A stretch of 64,000 bases of DNA from Zarea fungicola (Eukaryota; Ascomycota; Sordariomycetes; Hypocreales; Cordycipitaceae). The notes below the pieces were generated by a model. The model saw nothing but the letters and a program-made list of their open reading frames with translations, did not search any database and had not been told where the DNA came from. The translations under genes were made by a program, and so were the position numbers. Below, piece by piece: positions 1-9,911 of the stretch (its first letter is position 1; the number at the start of each line of letters is the position of its first letter). The stretch lies in assembly GCA_900169235.1 (NCBI GenBank), contig FWCC01000094.1:124001-188000 (forward strand), given 5' to 3'.

Positions 1-237
1 GGGGCTGTTGACAAGCTATTTACAAAGCTTCAGAGCACAGAAGGCGAAGGTAAATGGATCAAGAGATTGAATTGGTATGTGCTGGCGAAGGATAGACCGA
101 GTTACAATGATAGTTTGAAGGTTATTGGCGGCTGGGACTTCAATACTCTCATTCCCTGTCACGGGGATGTCATTGAGGGCAATGCAAAGGAGATATTTGG
201 CAGAGTGTTCAGTTGGCACCTGGCAGGCAAGAACTAG
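1..237 (+). CDS. C-terminal part of a metallo-hydrolase-like (DUF4336-type) protein, 5' truncated
   Basis: Frame 1 is open from the first base and ends with TAG at 235-237, leaving 78 residues. The segment IPCHGDVIEGNAKEIF resembles the C-terminal histidine motif (CHGD) of metallo-beta-lactamase-fold DUF4336 proteins in fungi, where the final His/Asp lie after a conserved Trp-Asp-Phe-Asn-like stretch (here GGWDFNTLIPCHGD). That family assignment comes from memory of the motif. The rest of the gene lies outside the window, so the start, exon structure and catalytic residues cannot be judged. A short ATG-initiated frame on the opposite strand over the same bases looks like a shadow. Confidence 0.6.
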   Translation, partial: GAVDKLFTKLQSTEGEGKWIKRLNWYVLAKDRPSYNDSLKVIGGWDFNTLIPCHGDVIEGNAKEIFGRVFSWHLAGKN

Positions 238-739
238 GCATGGAGTGCTGCTGCTGCGTTGAAGACTGGCGTATGTATGTATTTTTTTACTCGGGTTTTG
301 TGTTAATCGGAACAGCGGTTGTTAGCGCAGATTCCTTATACCATTGACATCATAAATTGCAACAGAAAAAGCGATCTATAACGATGTTTACCACTACTGA
401 GGCAGCCTGTTAGTTAGCATAGTGTCTGCTCTCGTCATGTTGAAGCCATGTGTAGCTAGAATGCACTACGGGCTGTGACTGTGAGACTTGTGGGCCGCTA
501 CCTAGGCACATCTGGATGCAGCGCATTTCCAGCACTGTAATAAGCGACTTGCTATGACAACCAACCCCACCAATCGGTTATCTCCACTGCACTTTGGCCA
601 TTCCTTGCTCCGTTCAACACCACACCTTGTCAGCCGTACATACCAACAAGGCCGCCCGGTCTCACCACTTTTACTCCTAATGTTGATGAGTACCTAACAT
701 GTGACTGATAATCGAGCCATCATGACAGAATATGGCAAG
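238..739. other. intergenic region upstream of VPS34
   Basis: About 500 nt without a supported gene. It should hold the 3' UTR of the truncated gene and the VPS34 promoter. I see no repeat or recognisable regulatory word. Confidence 0.5.
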
Positions 740-3638
740 ATGGAACCATTCTCGTTCGCCGGGTCGAATGATGTCGACCATACTGTCAGCATTCGCATGC
801 AAGTTCAAACTGACCGAGATTTCCTTGAATTACCAGCTCATTGTTCATAGAATAAACCTAGAAGGAGATGAAGCACCGATAAAGCAGTCCACCCTGTTAA
901 GCTGTCCAGAAATTCGCCATGTGGGATCAAATATGAGGTGTGTCTCCCTTTGCCTTCATGTACGTGTGTTCTCGCTAATACAGCTGCAGTGTTCACTCGG
1001 ACCTATATGTCACAGTCCAAGTTTGGGCAGGTTCAAAGGCTTTAACTGTTCCAGTGCAAACAGCCTACAAGCCATTCCGCGCTGAGCGAAGGTATGTATT
1101 TTTTTTTGTCTCTCAACAGCTTTCTGGGACGCTAATTGGCATGCTAGGTGGAATGACTGGCTGCAGCTTCCTATATCATATAAGTCGCTCCCATTAGACT
1201 CATGCCTTGCTATCACCATCTGGGACCTGTCTCCGAATGGTGGAAGAGACGCACAGGGTCATGCAATCCCGTTTGGAGGAACGACGCTGCCTATGTTCGA
1301 TGCTGAGAATCAAATCCAGAAAGGTAGACAGAAATGCCTTGTTCACAGAGGGAAACCTGCAGATGGAACCATGGAAATGGAAACGCCGGCGTCCTTCGCA
1401 CCAAAGAAAAAGTCAGCTGCTGGAGAAGCTCGTGTGCAGGCCGTCAAAGACGCAGATGAGCTGGAAAGAATGGAGAGACTTTTCAAAAGACTTGAAACGG
1501 GCGACATTCCCCGAGTTGATTGGCTTGATCAAATGGTGTTTCGAAATTTTGAAACACGGGGCCTCCAGGCTGCAGAATCATCTCTGAAAATGATACAACG
1601 TCGAAGAGGTCTTGGTAAACTCGACATTGAAAGCAGAGACGACATAAAAAAGGAGACACAGGAGCCTGCAAGCCCACCGACTTTCATTTTGAATGTGGAA
1701 CTCCCACGCTTTGACTTCCCTGTTGTCTTTGCAGATCACGAATACGACACCCCTCCCATTTCTGCGTTGGTACCGTTGCAGGGCAACCCACCCGAACAGC
1801 AAGGGCATCGGGCACCTGAAGTTCAATTTGGCCCTGGAATTAATGCTGCCGATGACAGTATGTCCACCATTGGTGCAAGGATAGCAAAGGTCTATGATCC
1901 GGAAGCTGGCCAGCGAGACAACCCCGCAGAAACAAAACACAGACGGTTGTTCAGAAGCTCGCATCGCCATGGCATATTGGACAAGGATCTCAAACCAAAC
2001 GCAAAAGTCCGCGATGAACTCAACATCATTATGAACTATTCTCCAACGCATTCTCTGTCTCCTGAGGAAATGGACTTGGTTTGGAAGTTCCGATATCATC
2101 TCACAAGAGACAAGAGAGCTCTCACCAAGTTTGCCAGGTCAGTCAATTGGAATGATCAGAGTGAATCTAAACAAGCGATCCAAGTACTTGGGAGATGGAC
2201 TGAAATTGATGTTGATGATGCCCTCGAACTGCTTGGGTCTTCATTCAGTAACCCTGCTGTGCGCTCGTATGCTGTCGATCGCCTGCGCAAGGCTGATGAT
2301 AACGAATTACTGCTCTATCTACTCCAGCTTGTGCAGGCCCTCAAGTATGAGCATATTTCTACTGAATCAACGACAGGGGCCATTGCAGACTCTTCTCTGG
2401 CTCGTTTCTTGATTCAGCGGGCAGCGGCAAACTTCCTTCTTGGGAACTACTTTTATTGGTATCTCATGGTGGAATGTGACGACAACAGTCCAGAACAAGG
2501 CACACAGAACCGGGATACTTACAGAAAGGTTGCATATGACTTTATGCGGGACTTGACAGAGCAGCCAAGCGGCAATGATAAGAGAAAGACGCTACTTCGG
2601 CAGGCTGAGCTCATTTCCGTCTTGTCAAAGATTGCCGCAGATGTGAGAGGGTCTGGTGAATCTATGTCGAAAAGAGCTGATAGGGTGAAAAATTTCTTTG
2701 CTGATCCCAACAATGAGCTCATTGCTATTGACCCACCGTTGCCCTTACCGCTGGATCCTTCTATTGAGGTAACCGGGATTATACCTGACCAGGTTACGGT
2801 GTTCAAGTCATCTTTGAGTCCTATCAAGTGTACATTCCGAACTGTCGACGGTCAAACGTATCCGATCATATTCAAAGTTGGTGATGATCTGCGACAAGAC
2901 CAACTCGTGATACAAATCATCACTCTAATGGATCAACTGCTGCAGAAAGAGAATCTGGACCTCAAGCTACTCCCATATAGAATACTTGCAACAAGCACTG
3001 CTGCTGGAGCCTCGCAATTTGTTCAATCACAGAGTCTGTCCAGCATCGTGGGTAAATTCAAAAACAACCCAGCTCTGGCATACTTGAAATACCACAACCC
3101 GGATAACACGCAGCCTCTGGGAGTGAGACATGAGGTACTAGATACATATATCCGTTCTTGCGCCGGATATTGTGTTATTACGTACATACTTGGAGTTGGC
3201 GACCGCCATCTCGACAACTTGTTACTGGCCCCCGACGGCCATTTTTTTCACGCAGACTTTGGATACATCTTGGGTCGAGATCCAAAGCCGTTTGCTCCAT
3301 TGATGAAACTCTCCAAGGAAATGGTAGATTGCATGGGAGGGGTACAATCAGAGCACTACAAACAATTTCGCCAATACTGCTTCCTGGCATATGCTGCACT
3401 CCGAAAATCGTCCAACCTTATTCTGAATCTCTTCAGTTTGATGGTAGATGCAAATATCCCGGACATTAGACTCGAGCCAGATAAAGCTGTGCTAAAAGTC
3501 AGGGCACGATTTCATCTGGAATTGAATGAGGAGGAAGCAATATTGTCTCTAGGAAGAGTCATTGACGACGCTTTGGCGGCGTACGCTCCAGTAGTTATTG
3601 ATAAGTTGCACGAGTGGGCGCAGGCGCTGCGAAACTGA
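740..3638 (+). CDS. VPS34: Phosphatidylinositol 3-kinase Vps34
   Basis: Class III PI 3-kinase, which makes PI3P on endosomes and autophagosomes with Vps15 and Vps30/Atg6. I assemble four exons: 740-798, 851-937, 990-1091 and 1148-3638 (2739 nt, 912 aa). The small exons rebuild the expected N-terminus and C2 domain (MEPFSFAGSNDVDHTVSIRI, then INLEGDEAP, then HSDLYVTVQVW). The helical PIK region follows, then the lipid kinase domain with the catalytic loop GDRHLDN (Asp768) and the metal-binding DFG (Asp786). The C-terminal helix ends LHEWAQALRN, as in the family. Intron 1 must use a GC donor to keep frame; introns 2 and 3 are GT-AG. The length is normal for fungal Vps34. The gene is tail to tail with ETR1, 38 nt apart. 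The family is certain; exon 1 is strongly supported by homology to the known N-terminus. Confidence 0.96.
799..850 (+). other. GC-AG intron in VPS34
   Basis: The donor is GCAAGT at 799-804 and the acceptor is TAG at 848-850. Splicing AT to A restores Ile and gives the expected ...SIRI-INLEG junction. The nearby GT at 803-804 would shift the frame and hit a stop. Confidence 0.8.
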
Positions 3639-3676
3639 GAATATTCATTGTAGTTGATCATACCAAAATCAAGATG

Positions 3677-4985
3677 CTATGTTTCGCCGAATATAAACAC
3701 ACCTTTGCCTGACCTGTATCCGGTGAGGCCAGACTGAACGGCTTCCTTGAGTTGCTTCTCTTCAGTCTCCCAGTTCCAAGGAATTTTTTCTACAGGAACA
3801 TCGGAAAATTTACCCTGGCGCATCAAAGATAGAATATCATCAAGCATATGTTTCCTGCCAATTGTATCCCGTGCGTTCCATTTGGAAAGCCAGAACCCCA
3901 CAAATCGAATATCTTTGAAGATCATGAGGCCTACAGGAAGTGCGATCGGCTGCCTTGACATCCCACCATATGAGACCATGGTCCCACCGTCACTCAAAGT
4001 CCTTGCCAGTGCTGTAGCAGATTTGCCTCCAACACAGTTCAGAGCCAGTCCGATGTTGTCACGACCATTGCGCGTAATCTCAGCAAGTCTATCCTTCCAA
4101 TCGCGTGACGTGAGTTGGGATTCTGTCACAACGACGTCAGCCCCTAACTGTACCAGCTCTTTCTTGAGAGATTCGGTCTGCACGGCTGAATCTCTGTCAC
4201 GGATCACGTTGATGCTCCTGAGCCCCCAAATCCTTCCGAATTGTATAGCCGCCCTTCCAACGCCAGAATTTGCCCCATTCTGAATGAACCATTGCCCACT
4301 GCCTAAATCAAGGGGTTTAATTTCGAGTCCAGTCTTGAGGCCAACACTAGGTCCGTAGCAACGTAGCATCTTGTAGGCAGAGCAGGGATTGACACTCGCG
4401 GTGGCAACTTGAGTCGCGGTCAATCCTTCTTTGTCGACCTTGAGGAGCACATTGGAATCTAGTACCGCATGTGTTCTCCATGTCCCAATCTGTGGGACGG
4501 CAGGAATCACCCAGTCACCTTTTTGGAGTGAGCTTGAGGGACTTCCTGCTGATACTACTTCAAAAACGCCCTCATTTCCTGGCGTGGCCGAAGGCTTGGG
4601 TGTGCCAATCAGCGAGGTAAACGGAGGTTTTGAGCCATATGTGCCTTGTATGGTATTTATATCGGCTGGGTTAATCGGTGCAGCGAGAGATCTGACGATG
4701 ACTGAAGACTGTGCGATGGATGGAGATATGGAATGGGTATGAAGTCTGCAGGACAAAAGGGTCAGCGCGCAACCAAATGAGGAGTTGGCAATAGAGTTAC
4801 CCGAGGACATCAGAGGGCTCTCCGTATTTAGAGAACACCAGCGCTTTAGCCTGCGTATATCCATATGGAGCAGATTTCCATCTTCTGGTATTGACGAGAC
4901 AATGTGATGCGTTGGCACTGCGTGATGGCCGTACAGTCCGTGACAAAAGACCGGCAGCGCGGGTGGTGTTTCGACCACTTGCCAT
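3677..4985 (-). CDS. ETR1: Mitochondrial trans-2-enoyl-[ACP/CoA] reductase (Etr1/MECR)
   Basis: NADPH-dependent enoyl-thioester reductase, the last step of mitochondrial type II fatty acid synthesis, which supplies lipoate precursors. There are two exons, 4985-4801 and 4745-3677, with a 55-nt intron (4746-4800), giving 417 aa. The N-terminus is Arg/Ser-rich without acids (MASGRNTTRAAGLLSRTVR), as in a mitochondrial presequence. NPADINTIQGTYG holds the family's catalytic Tyr (Tyr98). The GroES-like fold is followed by the nucleotide-binding segment NGANSGVGRAAIQ and by LNCVGGKSA and GMSRQPI. The C-terminus GKGVFIFGET matches MDR enzymes. The start was chosen because it yields the presequence; an in-frame Met further upstream is not needed. 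The gene is convergent with VPS34. Confidence in the family is high. Confidence 0.93.
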
Positions 4986-5027
4986 AACTAGCAACAATTC
5001 CGATTGTAGAATGCAATCGAGGCCAGC

Positions 5028-5058
5028 CTTTTTATATATTTCTTTTATATATAAAAAG
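5028..5058. repeat. 12-bp AT-rich inverted repeat
   Basis: The arms CTTTTTATATAT (5028-5039) and ATATATAAAAAG (5047-5058) are exact reverse complements separated by 7 nt. The element lies 43 nt upstream of the ETR1 ATG, and TATATAAA can be read on either strand. Confidence 0.8.
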
Positions 5059-5104
5059 CCCAAGAACTTGGGTTTGCCAGGGCAAGTTTGTAGACTAGCT
5101 AAGT

Positions 5105-5165
5105 GAGTAGGTAGGGAAAGGTACCTAGGCAACTAGGTAATAAAACAAGTAAGTACCTAGTACGA
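5105..5165. repeat. cluster of TAGGTACC/TAGGTA words
   Basis: AGTAGGTAGG, GGTACCTAGG, ACTAGGTAA and AAGTACCTAGTAC follow one another within 60 nt. The same words recur at 13615-13640, 13713-13745, 17340-17475 and 48835-48861, always in presumed promoter DNA. Confidence 0.7.
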
Positions 5166-6050
5166 GTTAATTCTAGAAATGACACTGCGGCGGGGCGCTT
5201 CGCCCTGTTATTTTGAAAATGACCTCTGGTTGGTGACCTTCTGTCCCACAAAAAATGCAGAGACTTGTTTGTTACTGTAGTTAACTACGTACAGTACTAA
5301 AGGTACTAAGGCATTATTACCATAAGTAGGTACGGACGACGGGTACTTTATGGCTCGTCGCTGAGAAAGAGTTTCCTAGGTTAAGAAACGGAGCATTGAA
5401 CCTGACACAGTGTTGAACTGCACTTTTGGTACGACGCGCTGCGACATCAAAGTTAACCACAAATGACGGAGAAGTAAAATAGGCGACTGTCAGAATAAGT
5501 ATGCCAAAGAGGTGAGTAGGTACTAAGAGTACTTTGACTTCCCCCAGCCGCCGCCGTTTTGAGGGAACGTCTGTCACCTCGGAGTACCCTCCCAACCGCA
5601 ACAATCCTTGCCAAATAACGTATTTATTATATTATAATAATGCTTCACTCCATGCCGCCGGCTGAGTTGTACTATGACGCCTATGTGCCGTAGCTGGGGA
5701 ACAATAGTAAGTAGGCAATGAGCAATGGGCCACTAACTTAGTTAGGAGAAGACCAGCGCCACTCGCACAAGACTGTGTGTATCCTTGCAAACGGCCAGCC
5801 ACTTCGGAGCTCCAATTTTGCGTTGACCCTTGACTCGTTGCGGCCGACCTCCTTTCTTATACAGCCAGTCTCTTGGGCCGGGACCAATCCAGTCTTCCAC
5901 TGGTAAATAGCCCACTCTCACTCTCTTGTCTCCCTTTACGACAAGGGAAATACACGCGCGAGCCCAGGACACGACGCCGTTGGGCTGTCGTCACTCTTTC
6001 TCGGCCGCGAGACCATTTGGTGTTTCCTCGCCACTGCCGCCCATCTCAGG

Positions 6051-6692
6051 ATGCCTGCGTTAACTATGTCGCATCGGCCGAAGAATATCGCGGAGAGACC
6101 GCGGTTTGAGCTGCCAGCACTCAAACTGGATTTCGGAAATATTACAGATGGCACCAACATACCACCGCCTTTGCCATCGCCGAAAGCGCCAACGGCGCCT
6201 CAGACAGCCCCGACGCTTGGGATTAAGGATTCTTGTACAAGTGGCCCTGCTGGTGTGGATAAGACCAGTGGTATCATTACTGATATATACCATGCCGAAG
6301 AATGCGCTCCTGCAAGCCCGACGGCTTCCGCTCGGCCAGGTACACTGCGGCGCATGCTGAGCAAACGCACATTGAATAACACGGCCGCTGAAAGTCAACT
6401 CCCTGGTAGCCAAAGTGCGCCTGTCCTAGACATTATCGACCGTCCGCAAAGCCGCAGCGGATCCAGTTTGATGGACGATCGGAAGTCTAAGCGCAGTAGC
6501 GGTTGGTTCAGGAGGTTTAGAAGCGGAGACCAGTCACCATCGAGACGTTCAAGCTTCCTCTTCGGGGGCAGCTCGACCAATCTGTCCATTGCGAGGCACA
6601 CCGAGTTACCACCACCTATGATTCCGGAGCTTAGAGAATTGGAAAAGGAAGAAGGCAGCCTCGGCTACGACATATTTCGAAACATTAAATAA
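6051..6692 (+). CDS. Conserved fungal hypothetical protein, Ser/Pro-rich
   Basis: Single exon, 213 aa. I do not recognise a catalytic domain. What is visible: an N-terminal segment PRFELPALKLDFGNI, a Pro-rich stretch (PPPLPSPKAP, about residues 42-55), and a Ser/Arg-rich basic region around 140-180 containing KRSSGWFRRFRSGDQSPSRR. An acidic C-terminus ends GSLGYDIFRNIK. The mix of disorder, basic Ser-Pro sites and short conserved ends suggests a regulated scaffold or adaptor, but this is inference only. It faces the Bor1-like gene convergently. The first ATG was used; Met6 is an alternative start. Confidence 0.75.
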   Translation: MPALTMSHRPKNIAERPRFELPALKLDFGNITDGTNIPPPLPSPKAPTAPQTAPTLGIKDSCTSGPAGVDKTSGIITDIYHAEECAPASPTASARPGTLRRMLSKRTLNNTAAESQLPGSQSAPVLDIIDRPQSRSGSSLMDDRKSKRSSGWFRRFRSGDQSPSRRSSFLFGGSSTNLSIARHTELPPPMIPELRELEKEEGSLGYDIFRNIK

Positions 6693-7366
6693 TAGGCAGC
6701 GTCACAGGAACCATTTGGACAGGAAAAATCCGGCAGCCATCAAAACATCCATAACGCCGAACTGGCTCACAGTAACGCCTTAGGATATCCTCAACTTTCC
6801 GCCCTGGTCAGCAACCGAGACCTGATGACAAAAAACACAACGGTCGCATTCCACGTTACGATACCCCCCGCTCTTTGAGGCTTCTTCTTTACCAGCAATC
6901 TACTCGCATGTTCTCTGTCGTCGATACTTGCTTAATTTGTTTGTGATCAGATTCAGGGCAATTGCCTATCTCTGTTCTGCACATCGCAACCGCGCATCTC
7001 TCTGCTATTTTTCTCTTCTGCCCAGATTCCAATGATTCTTAGGTGCAGGAATTTAGCGACTATAATCAACCACACCAAAATGGGTTAGGCAAAGTGTATA
7101 TGAAATTGTACCATATCGGCTGTATTTTTTTGTGTCCGAGGGTATGGATTTCTATGTAGAAGGTTCAGCCGTTATTAACGATAAGCTAATAGCCCAACAC
7201 GGCAGAGTTTTGTGTGTACATGTATATTTATATAAGCGGTTAACGCATCTTAATTACTATTTAGCTCTAACGAGTATCAGTCACTCAGAAAAAAAAATTA
7301 TCCACTGGCTATGTTGGAGGAGGCTCCTTGACCAAGCTCAATAATATTCTACTTGCCCTGGAGTCT
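6693..7366. other. intergenic region between convergent genes
   Basis: About 670 nt expected to contain both 3' UTRs. AT content rises toward 7100-7300. No supported gene or repeat is visible. Confidence 0.5.
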
Positions 7367-9224
7367 TTATTTTTCCTGCGTAGCAATGGCCTGCGTGTCC
7401 TCCAGATCTTCAGGTTTACCCGCGCGGCAGGCCCACCCATCAACGGTGCGTAGAGTTTCTCTAGTCCACAACTTGTTCATGAGTGCAAGCCGTATGGGAA
7501 TGAGTGCAATGATGATCAGTGGGAATGCCGGAGCTGCTACTGTCAGCGTAACCCCAAAGACGATCCCGGTAAGAACAATCTGTGTAAGTGTGTAGGTATG
7601 TATTCCTAGCCAAGTCACCTTATCTGGCAGACCGGGTAGCTCGCGCGGCGGCGTTAGAAGATTGCCAATTCTTTCAAGTATTGGGTTGACGCGGAGACTC
7701 TGGTAGCCCATGAACATAAAGAGGCCAGCCAGAACAGATGTAGGTGTGAGGCCAAGAACCTTCTGAAATGGGGGTGAAACAAATAGCATGATAAAGGCCG
7801 CCTGCAAGAATGGAGAGTAGCGTTGCTCGTATATCCTAGCAACCTTGGTTTGCGTATCATCGCCTGTTAGTCCCATTCCTACAGTATTGTCCTCGACGTA
7901 GTACATCAGGGACTCGGAATGCAGTGGTGCTTGTGGCAGGAGACCATTCGCGGGTGGGATGCCCAGGATCCCGCATATCATTGTTGTTAGCCCTAGCAGA
8001 GCAATGTCCCATGCGAACCCACCAGGTTTTCGAGTGCCATATCGACGGACAGTACAGATGATGCTACTTATCTCGTGATCAAAATAGAACAGAACCGTGA
8101 TAATGGCTCCTGGTATGATGGAAAGAAAAATCCACGCAATGGGAAGCTTCCAGAATTCAACAAAGAATGTGTTGCGGGTTGGGTTCGTCGGCCGAAAACT
8201 TGATTGTATTTCCAGACGCTCGTGGTCCAGCAACGCAAGCTCTCCAATTCGCGGTATGCCTATCCAAATTATGATCGATATTGCAGCAGCATATTCGGAT
8301 AATCCGAGGCGGATGTATCGGTGAAATAATGGTTGCCAGGAGTTAGCAGTTGAGAGAAGAATAGCGAGCATGCAGGTTCCAAAGGCACCAATCACAGCAT
8401 AGAGAAAAGTCGCGAGCGAGGCGTTCGAGTGTGTGCGTTTGAGTTCAAGGGCTGCCTTATGGAAGTATATCACACTGTTTAAAAGTGAGAAGATATCAGC
8501 ACTGAAGTGCGTAACATATTGCATGGTCCAGTCATGTGCATTGAATATGGCCAGGAGAAGATGCATCCAGCCCGCGTGGATGAGAGACCAGGCCATGAAC
8601 GACAAAAAATCCACCTGTATTACAGTGTTAGGGAGATTCTCTGAGTATACGTGTACATTGCGTACCCGGAAGTGCTCATTACAGAGCTGATAGATGTTTT
8701 CGGCGAGGACAGAAAAAGGTCCAGTAACACCAAGTATACAGAGTGGTTGCGCGCCCAAACTGTTGTTCAGGGGTTGGTTAGAATGCAATAGAACGCAAGC
8801 AGTTAGATGGACCTCACAGTGCGAAAGCAACACCACAAAGGCCTGTACTAAAGACAACCTCAATCGTGCCCCATGATTTGCCAGTGAGTACATATAGATC
8901 GCTAGCAAATGTGATGCCGGGTAGGATGTTTGTGAAAAATATGTACACAGCGCTGGCAAAAACCTGCTGATTTAATACCATCCAGTCCGAAGCGTAGCGG
9001 GCTCGGAGGTTACGCAAGTCTACCTTGAGCAACCGAAGAGGCTGGAGGCGGCCGCCTTTTGTAAAGTAATTTGTTGGTGAATTATTTGGTTGCGTCTCGG
9101 CTCGCACTGGTTGACAGTCTTCAAAAACTCCGCCTGGAGGAGTTTGCTCTCGCGAGACTAATTCAACACCACCAGCTTCTCCCGGTGGGAGGTTTAGATC
9201 TGAAGTGGCGCCAGTGGATAGCAT
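7367..9224 (-). CDS. Bor1-like anion (borate/bicarbonate) transporter, HCO3- transporter family
   Basis: SLC4/Bor1-type membrane transporter, predicted to export borate or another anion across the plasma or vacuolar membrane. The exons are 9224-8818, 8759-8666 and 8614-7367 (1749 nt, 582 aa). Family blocks are GVTGPFSVLAENIY, FMAWSLIHAGWMH, HDWTMQYVTHFSADIFSLLNS, FWKLPIAWIFLSIIPG and GTRKPGGFAWD, plus ILGIPPANGLLPQAPLHSESL. Many hydrophobic segments are present. The second intron (8615-8665, 51 nt, with CCCTAACAC branch site) has no stop and a length of 3n, so the reading frame runs through it. I chose Met at 9224 because upstream residues look non-homologous; an in-frame Met at 9380 is possible. 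The N-terminal linker differs from the usual Bor1 N-terminus, so this may be a paralogue. Confidence 0.88.
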
Positions 9225-9911
9225 TTCGAGCAAGATTGTGAGCTTTTGCTCAGTAGAGAATGATGATGGGTGATTCAGAATCCAAGGCAGGAAGGTAGAT
9301 GGGGCTGATGCGCCAAGAAAATAAGCGTTGCTGGGACCATGTATATACAAGTGAGCATATTGTAGGAAGACCACTGCCAAGCTTTCCTGCTTGTTTCAAT
9401 ACAAACTAACCGGGTAGTTTGTTACCTGGCTGTAATACACGGCAGCTGTCACTATATTTAAGCAGCAGTGAAAATCAAACAGCATTAGACACCAGGCAAC
9501 AGCATCATCATGAATGCAATGATACTAGGTTGGTTGAGCTTTCTAACGAAATGAAATCATTTTCTAGAAATGAGCTACATATATAACTGCCAGTTGGGTC
9601 TGCGATTTCATTACGTACGTAGGAACTTTTAATAGAGTAAGCTACGCACTTAGCCAAGGTACTGCCCAGGTATGTATGTAGTATGTACAGCCTGTAGCCA
9701 ATCTTATCACCACGTGGGCTGGCTATGTGTGTCGCGATGCGATGAACAGCCTCCGACGAGTGCGAACTGCTCCCCAGTGTCCTAAAAAGTAGCTGTACAT
9801 ACACCTCGGCGCGAGAACCCCATATAAACATTGCCACCTAAAAAACACAACGGTCGCTTATTAGTTTTACTGATGTGCTGCCATTAGAATGTCATCACAA
9901 TAGCCCCTGCA
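9225..9911. other. divergent promoter region of Bor1-like gene and MTG1
   Basis: About 690 nt with no supported gene. A frame at 9508-9837 (-) has no recognisable sequence and is treated as chance. A CACGTG word is visible at 9711-9716. Confidence 0.5.

Larger units (their letters stand above)
4986..6050. other. intergenic region with TAGGTACC-type words and a TATA stem-loop
   Basis: This shared promoter space between ETR1 (-) and the gene at 6051 (+) has no supported gene. Several TAGGTA/GGTACC words occur at 5105-5165 and again near 5325, 5513 and 5706. An AT-rich inverted repeat lies just upstream of ETR1. Confidence 0.6.

Noticed and set aside
1578..2099. 173-codon minus-strand frame inside VPS34
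   Set aside because: Antisense shadow of a clearly coding exon.
9508..9837. 109-codon minus-strand frame between the Bor1-like gene and MTG1
   Set aside because: No recognisable sequence, sits in a promoter region, and no splice partner is visible.
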